Source of the DNA: Helianthus annuus
Lineage: Eukaryota; Streptophyta; Magnoliopsida; Asterales; Asteraceae
Reading direction: 5' to 3'
DNA length: 64,000 bases
Assembly: GCF_002127325.2 (NCBI RefSeq)
Contig: NC_035441.2
Span: forward strand, 152,983,122-153,047,121
The notes below the pieces were generated by a model. It worked only from the letters and a program-made list of their open reading frames with translations, ran no database searches and was not told the origin of the DNA. Below are positions 57,731 through 64,000 of the stretch, in pieces. The position numbers were made by a program, and so were the translations under genes. Every line of letters starts with the position of its first letter. The first letter of the stretch is position 1.

Positions 57731-57949
57731 ATGTTAATGTTAAGGATACCCGGATTTGATTTAAATGTAAAATATGTTTGATCCAAAGTAGTTTTAAATG
57801 ACTGCATGTCTTTCATTCATACCAAACATTTGTTTTTTCTATTTTCCATAAAAAAGTAGCTTTTGAAATTGGTATGGATGCATAAAATTTTTGAGAAACA
57901 AATACAACTTCATAGATCTTTTATAATTAAGCAACACAATTAACACGGA

Positions 57950-58507
57950 TTATTGTAAAACACCCAAAATAACAATCAAGACCACTAGAGTTCATTTACA
58001 TGATTTGGCTAGTTTGTAATTATACGCCCCACTTGCGGTATGCTCATATAATGTATATATGTGTGGGCGCTCGGGGGGCAAAAATGAAAGTGCACTAATT
58101 TTAACGTTATTTTACTAATTTCGTGAAAATAACGTTAAAAGAGGGGGACGGTTAATCATGCATCATGTGGTAGCGTTGATAGCCGAAAGACAAGTCGGTA
58201 CATGCACTAATCGGTGTTTGTCTCAATTGTTGAGTATTATGTGCCTTATATTCAAGGCTTGATGCAAAACTACTATCGAGTCGGGGGTCTCATTGGAAAC
58301 AACTTCTCTATTGCTACGGGGCAGAGGTAAGGCTGTCAACATCTCACACTCCTCAGACCCTACCTTAGCTTTCCTTTGCTATTGGTGGGATATACTGAGT
58401 ATGATGACGATAATGGCTAGTTTGTAATTACCCACTATTAATATTGTAAAACACTCAAAGTAACAATCAAGACCACTAGAGTTCATTTACATGATTTGGC
58501 TAGTTTG
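57950..58507. repeat. 72-bp direct duplication flanking a retroposed insertion
   Basis: CAATCAAGACCACTAGAG, then TTCATTTACATGATTTGGCT and AGTTTG, occur at 57950-58016 and again at 58436-58507 with only a few differences. The retroposed insertion sits between the copies. Confidence 0.85.
58023..58414 (+). mobile_element. SINE or 5'-truncated LINE with 16-bp target duplication
   Basis: GGCTAGTTTGTAATTA flanks the insertion at 58007-58022 and 58415-58430, fitting target-primed reverse transcription. The 3' half (GGGGCAGAGGTAAGGCTGTC, CAGACCCTACCTTAGCTTTC, TTGGTGGGATATACTGAGTA) resembles plant Au-type SINE tails and ends in ATGATGACGATAAT. It contains a 15-bp perfect hairpin (58099-58113 and 58126-58140). 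No clear A and B boxes were found. Confidence 0.7.
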
Positions 58508-58877
58508 AGGCTTCATTGAAAGGTTCTTAGAAGGCTTTGTTAAACCTTTAAGTTAGCAGGTCCATTTGTAAATCACAATGGTATGACGCTTGTTAAACCT
58601 TAGTCATAGCCCCCTAACGCTTGTTTGAGTTTGGGGTTTACGTAGCATATAGTAGGTCCATTTGTAAATTTAACATAAAATATATTATAAAGATATGTTT
58701 TGGTTGAATTCTCTTACAATGACCAATGACCTAGTGGTATGGTGGTATGGTGGTATGACGCTTGTTAAAAGTGTTAAGAGTTCAAATCTTTGCAAACATA
58801 CCATGTCGTGTATTTAGGCGTAAAAAAGTTAGTTGTTCAAGAAAACATATCTCATAGTGAATTAATATCAATTTTGT
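58508..58877. other. Unassigned
   Basis: A segment with TGGTATGGTGGTATGG and AGAGTTCAAATC (58735-58790) hints at a tRNA-like retroposon, but no full structure was found. Confidence 0.35.
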
Positions 58878-59282
58878 TAGGACAATTGTTCTTTGTTTGC
58901 TTTGGGAAGTGGATGTTTCTAGTTATCTGATATACATATATGTCATTGACACTTGACACCCATCTCAAAATCTTTTTCTTGTTATTATCTTTGTTTAGTT
59001 GGTAAAATGTTCTTGATGATTGATGTAGACATCACAAAGATCTAGTGTCACTTCTGCTTTGGACTAAATGAACCTCTAATCTTCACTAGAAACAAATTTA
59101 TAATCTATATTAACTTCAGATTACACATTACAGGATCTGGGCATGCTATCTGGGGTTCTTAAATCTCACTATTGCCTATCAATTAATCATATTTCTTGCT
59201 GTTATATTAGTCACTGATTACCATGAACGTATATACGGAGAGTACGAGTACCATTTGCAGAAAGAGAGCCTGCTTTAGTATT

Positions 59283-59318
<36 letters not shown>

Positions 59319-59530
59319 GGGAACAGACACAAAGGGAAGGGATGTGAAGGTAGTTGCAGAGTGGGTGTTAAGTACTGTGATTATAATGTGAATTGTCATT
59401 TCTGCTGGTTCTTAGTGCACAGTTTAGTTATCTTTTCATATGGTTTTTAACAACATGATCAGTTATAGGTTCAAGTTTCAAGCAACGTACAACAGCTAAT
59501 ATCCCGCATCTGCCAAACCCTAGCTAGTTA
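58878..59530. promoter_or_regulatory. Conserved noncoding block downstream of CYC2 copy 2
   Basis: Partner of 14465-15010. Ordered matches include GAAGTGGATG, CTCAAAATCTTTTTCTT, GGTAAAATGTTCTT, TTTGGACTAAATGAAC, (GA)n at 59287-59315, TTGGGGAACA, GTTGCAGAGTGGGTGTTAAGT, GTGATTATA and TAGCTAGTTAAA. No shared open frame. Confidence 0.65.
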
Positions 59531-60199
59531 AACTAATCATAACTTACAAAAATAACCTTAAAGTTGTTTCTTATTCTAGTTTCACTCAAGTTAACCAGTT
59601 TACTTGATGATTAAACCTTATCTCGAAACATTGTGGATTAAAAAAAATAAAAATAAAATAGAACGGCAAACATATACTTACAAAGTAGTGAAACCCTAAC
59701 AGTAAAAAGCAGCAACTCTAAAACCAAAAACAAAAAAGCTAATGGTGTTATTTATTTATTTTTTTTACTTAAGCCCTGCCACATAGGCGCCACCTGGACC
59801 TTGGGGGTTTTTTGCCCTCCAAAGCACAAAAGGAAATAGATGGTGAAAGGCATGGGACAAAGACAAGTAAGTGAAAAGAGGGGCAACGCCGGGCAAGATA
59901 TTGCTTTTTGCTTTGGGCCACGCCCCTTTTTGAATTTGCAAGGTGGTGGGCGTGGGCGTGAAGAGGCTTGCCCCTAGGGGCGACCCCTGAACTTTTCGCT
60001 TAGTAGTGCTCAGTATATAGTTTTCGTATAAATTTTTTTAGGTATATACGTTTTCGACCCCCGATTTTATAATTTTTTAGGTATATACGTTTTCGACCCT
60101 CCGGTCGGAAATCTCAAGCTTCACCATTGCTTCCCCCCCCCCCCTCCACCTACCACTCCAAGTGATCTAAAAGGAGTTTGTGATTATCACGTAGTTAAC
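59531..60199. other. Unassigned, repeat-like
   Basis: It contains GC-rich sequence (59775-59995) and two tandem copies of TTTTTAGGTATATACGTTTTCG (near 60035 and 60074). No gene. Confidence 0.4.
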
Positions 60200-61154
60200 C
60201 ACTACAAGAAACGGACACCTTTAGCGGCGCCAGGTGTCGCCGCTATTGCCCTATTTTGTCGCCACTATTAACCTTTAGCGGCGACGTGTGGCCGCTAAAG
60301 GGTCGTCGGTGTTGATGGGTCGGTATTGCTCAGTGTGTCGCCGGTAAAGGCCTATGTCGTCGCTATTGCCGGTGTCGGAGACTTTGCCGGAAAGTTTGCC
60401 GGAGATGGATTTCCATATTTCTTACCAACAAAAGACGATTAACTCGCATGATATTTTGTTATTAACAAAGTTGAAGTCAATAATCGAACAAAACACGAAT
60501 AATTTTCATTAAAATTTGTCTACATGATTTATACAAATTCAACTTGTTTACATGCCTACATTACAAAATCTGTCATCACGCTGGGGATGGTGGTCACATG
60601 CCGGTGGAGCTTGATAGTGGTGGTGGTCCGGCGGAGCTTGACGGTGGTGGTGGTCCGGCGGAGCTTGACGGTGGTGGTGGTCCGGTGGAGCTTGATAATG
60701 GTGGTGGTCCGGTGGAGACATTGGTGGTGGTCCGGTGGAGCTGATGATGGTGACAAAGATGCTTGCTGGGTGGTGAACGGTGGAGTGCCGGAGGTCGATG
60801 GTGGAGGTTGGCGGCTGAAGGTGGTGATTATTGCTTGGTGGTGAATGTTGGAGTTTGATGAACGAATATGAAGGTTGAGCAGGAGGTTGATGATGGTGTT
60901 GAGATGGGTTTGTGTTTTAGGAGGATAAGGTAGGGGTGTGTGTTTGTTTGAGCAGGAGGTTGATGGTGGCCATTGGATCAACTTTTAATCAACGATCAAC
61001 AACAAATCTGGAAGCAGCACACGGATTGAGCCCTTTAGCGGCGACGGCAATAGTGGCGACAAGAGCCTTTAGCGGCGACGCGTGTCTAGGTCGTCGCTAT
61101 TGCTCTTGTCGTCGCTATTTCCGTCACCGCTAAAAGTGGTAGGTTCTTGTAGTG
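60200..61154. mobile_element. Non-autonomous CACTA (En/Spm) element
   Basis: Starts CACTACAAGAAA and ends TTCTTGTAGTG, with the 3-bp target duplication AAC at 60197-60199 and 61155-61157. Subterminal repeats TTTAGCGGCGAC and their complements occur near both ends. It encodes no transposase. The interior has a 27-bp tandem repeat (60604-60715). Confidence 0.93.
60604..60715. repeat. 27-bp tandem repeat inside the CACTA element
   Basis: Four units of GGAGCTTGACGGTGGTGG plus TGGTCCGGC. It gives Gly-rich and Val/Arg-rich open frames that are not regarded as genes. Confidence 0.9.
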
Positions 61155-61284
61155 AACTGTTAGATCATCATTACTTTTTGTACAACACATGTCTCTAATC
61201 TGATTATGTTTTTTGATGAGTTTTTTTCAAGAGCAGTATTTCATTCTTTTCATTACACTAGCTAGGATTATCTTGATGTGGATT
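61155..61284. other. Flank shared weakly with CYC2 copy 1 downstream
   Basis: CAGTATTTCATTCTTTTCATT (about 61231) resembles 15537-15560, so the duplicated segment probably reached here before the copia insertion. Confidence 0.4.
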
Positions 61285-61925
61285 TGTAGGTCCCTCTCGG
61301 AGGATCGAGAACAAACCTAAACCTTGTTATACTAACCCACTAGCGAGTGCGGAATCCAAGCTAGCGAGCAAACCGGGATAATGCAAGAACAAACACAAAC
61401 ACACACGGGTTCACCGATTAACACAACTTGTATTAATGCAAATGAAGGTTTCGGTTACAAGCACAATGTTTACAAATCTAACATGTAAACTCTCAAAGTG
61501 TGTGTGTGAGTTTCGGACAGAATGCTCTCTAAGAAGACTCTCTCTTTCAGTGTGTGAATCTGTCTAAGTGTCTGTCTGCTGAACTCAACACAATGCATGG
61601 GTATTTATACCCATACACAGTAGGCCTTGTCCGAAGGATCCGATAGATGGTCCGAAGGATCATCTATCGATGACAAGATGTTCGAATGATCAGCAATGAC
61701 CTCGAAGGATGATCCTTCGAGATCTAACCATCGAAGCATATCTTTCGAGTACCTCGAAGGATCAACAGTATCCTTCGAGGAGCTATCCTTCGAGACAGAC
61801 AACTACTTTCTAACTGTTTTACCAAGTCAATCCGGAGGATGGTTGACTTGGTCAACTTACAGACTTAGAACATCGTTTATATACAGACCGAATACAGACA
61901 AAGTACAGACACAAGTGCACCAACA
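61285..61925 (-). repeat. 3' LTR of copia element 4
   Basis: 641 bp. It carries the same TCGAAGGAT-type words as element 3 (61630-61795), with several base changes and small indels, so it is related but not a recent sister copy. Confidence 0.9.
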
Positions 61926-64000
61926 AACTTCCCCTTGGCTGTAGCTTTGTCTTTATCTTCTATAGTTGTAAACTCGTCTCGAACTTCGACGGTCTTTGGT
62001 CTTCGAGTTCTCAAAACTCTGATGTCCTTTCAGTCTTCATTGTCGGAGGATCTTCAAAGTCTTCACGTCTTGAAAGCCGAGAGTGTATCAACAAACTACC
62101 CGTATCATGTAGGAAGTGTGTTGACAAACTCCCCCTTAACATAAGCTCCCCCTTGAGTTATGCTCGTGAAAAGACTTTATCTTTATGAAGTGAGATCCTT
62201 GTGGTGTTGATGATGGCCAGCGGCAACTCGACCATCTTCATCTTTTGAGCGCCTTCTCGTCGTGTCTTCATTCCAAGGCTTGTCATCGACCATGTTCTCC
62301 TAGCCTTTAGAATCTGCACATGCAAGAAATCTAAACGCGTAATGAGAACAACTGCTTGGAATAGTATAAACAAATGACACACGAGTGACCATGTCAAAAT
62401 CAAACACCGTCCGACAGTTTGAAAGTTTTCCAGATTTATCAATTTCAATTTCTAACTTTCAAAACATGCAAATTTCGACCGTTTATGAAGATTTAGTCAG
62501 TTCGGTTTTCAGTCAGGTTTCAGGTAACGAAGACTCGAGCTCCAACATCGTACGATCGAAAATAAAGCAGAAATAAAATCTTTTTGGCTTTTATAAAGTT
62601 TATATTAAAACACGCCTAAAATCTTTTTGGTATTTTTGAAATTAAAAGACAACAATTTAAAATCCTTTGAGTGTTATCAAACGACATCACCGCTAATGTC
62701 GTGCTGATATGCACCAAACGACGAAACTGTTTAAAAGAAACAATAAAAGTTAAGCAGTAAATAAATATTTACAGACATTCTTTTTATGAGTTTCGAGGGT
62801 AAGAGAATCATATCAGTGTACGGTCATGCCAAAACACTCTTGTTGTTCAGTTAGTTAACATTAAGATAAGCATCCTATAACAATTATCGGTATTGTTGTC
62901 CACTTAAGCTCAACTTATCAGATGTAATCATGGCGAGGGGATACGTTAAGGTATGATTTATACTTACCGACCGGTGTTCATCCACATCACGACACATTCC
63001 CGTATCAAGGTATGCACGAGAGTTCATCTTACCGGTGAGTATACCGATTATCATCTGTTTGACCGTATAAATTGTGAGATACTCACTTATTTTGATTTGA
63101 AAACAAGTCCTTTGTGATATAATCACTTATTTATGAGGAACTTGATTTTCGTATGCATGAGGGCACAGGTGCAAGTCCGTGAACAGGTCAGTACTTCCGT
63201 ACAGCAGAGAGACGAACTTGACACCCGGATAAATGTGATATTTTATCACTTATTTGATTTGGACATGTGATTGTTTATCACTTATTGAGGTCGAATGCAG
63301 TATGTATTTATGTACACGTATGTATAGTATCATGGATGATCTAGACTTGCGTCCCCGTTATTTTTCGGTAAAAGATACAACCATGATACCCAGATGATAA
63401 GCAGCATAAAGACCGAATATCTCAGAACCTCGGCAATCTATCAAACGAAATTTCGGTACTAAGACCATATGCCAATGAATGGTTCCCACCTGGTCTTCAG
63501 TCGATTAAGATTTATATCACCCTGCACACTTTAAAATGATTGTGAGCCTACCGATACATCTTATATAGAGCTGCTTATCGTTTTTCATTTAAGGTTTAAA
63601 GAGGTTTGGATAGACCACTGATGAACTATCATTTTCTCTTTTGCTCGCCAGGAAACTCATTTTTGTTTTTCTATTGTTTTTGTGTTTTTGAAATTTTTCG
63701 ATGTTTTTGGATTTTCTGATTTTTGGATTTACTCCCCCTAAAATCAATAAACTAAGATAAATTTAAAAGACACAAAGATATTTACAAAAATGATTTTCCG
63801 ATGTTGGTTTTACTCTTGCTTGACCTTAATGCCGTTTACCAAAATTAAGTTTTATCAGAAAAGATTTAACAAATTTTGGAAAGGTGAGTTGGCATGTCGG
63901 TAAGCGGTGCGGACCATGACAACATTGATGAGTTTCATATTGAAACAATCACGTGTGAGGTGATATCTGAGATCAACGTGTCAGGTCAAAGAGTGCTGTT
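61285..64000 (-). mobile_element. Copia element 4, 3' part only (continues past the window)
   Basis: 3' LTR at 61285-61925 (TGTAGGTCCC to GCACCAACA), the polypurine tract and a 3' untranslated region very similar to element 3 up to about 63840. From 63841 to the window end, similarity to the RNase H region of element 3 drops sharply, but matches such as AACAATCACGTGTGAGGTGATAT remain. No open RNase H frame is present, so this copy's pol end is degenerate or belongs to a different lineage. Confidence 0.85.

Noticed and set aside
60524..60981. Val/Arg-rich and Gly-rich open frames in the CACTA element
   Set aside because: They are products of the 27-bp tandem repeat and GGT runs.

Overview
Plant nuclear DNA, most likely from the daisy family (Asteraceae). 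The reasons are two CYC2-type TCP transcription factor genes, intron-bearing genes, long TA microsatellites and dense Ty1-copia, Ty3-gypsy and MITE content. The family assignment is an inference from gene type and repeat style; no species is claimed.

The only intact host genes are two paralogous CYCLOIDEA/TB1-clade TCP genes on the + strand (12595-13509 and 55485-56414). They share their start context, TCP and R domains, a 3'UTR intron and a (GA)n-centred downstream noncoding block, so they are a local duplication. About 42 kb of nested transposable elements now separates them.

Layout: 1-9051 is an LTR remnant followed by four inverted-repeat elements threaded on one TA/TACA microsatellite. 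The largest (474-6016) carries a decayed Ulp1-like (C48) protease gene and at least 22 same-strand copies of the octamer AAACGCCA. 9237-11999 holds a hAT-like element, a Tourist-like element with a Mutator-type MITE inside it, and a second Mutator-type MITE. 12462-15206 is CYC2 copy 1 with its conserved flanks. 17405-18528 is a second Ulp1-like gene remnant on the - strand. 19417-26572 is a 3'-truncated copia element on the - strand. 26598-41227 is a three-level nest: a hAT-like element contains a copia solo LTR, which contains a 13.4-kb gypsy element. All three insertions still have matching target duplications. 42578-53808 is a nearly intact, very young 11.2-kb copia element that splits a second hAT-like element. 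55337-61284 is CYC2 copy 2 with its flanks, a MITE, a TPRT-type insertion and a CACTA element. 61285-64000 is the 3' end of another copia of the same superfamily.

Five pieces of one copia superfamily lie in this window. Each better-preserved member carries its own iterated short motif (TCGAAGGAT-like, GACGAAG-like or GACGAAACTCC-like), in the LTR and, where the 5' leader survives, in the leader too. This and the AAACGCCA array in the Ulp1 element are the least explained signals here. Both could be element-specific recognition codes, comparable to the dispersed motifs bound by VANDAL VANC anti-silencing proteins, but that is a hypothesis.
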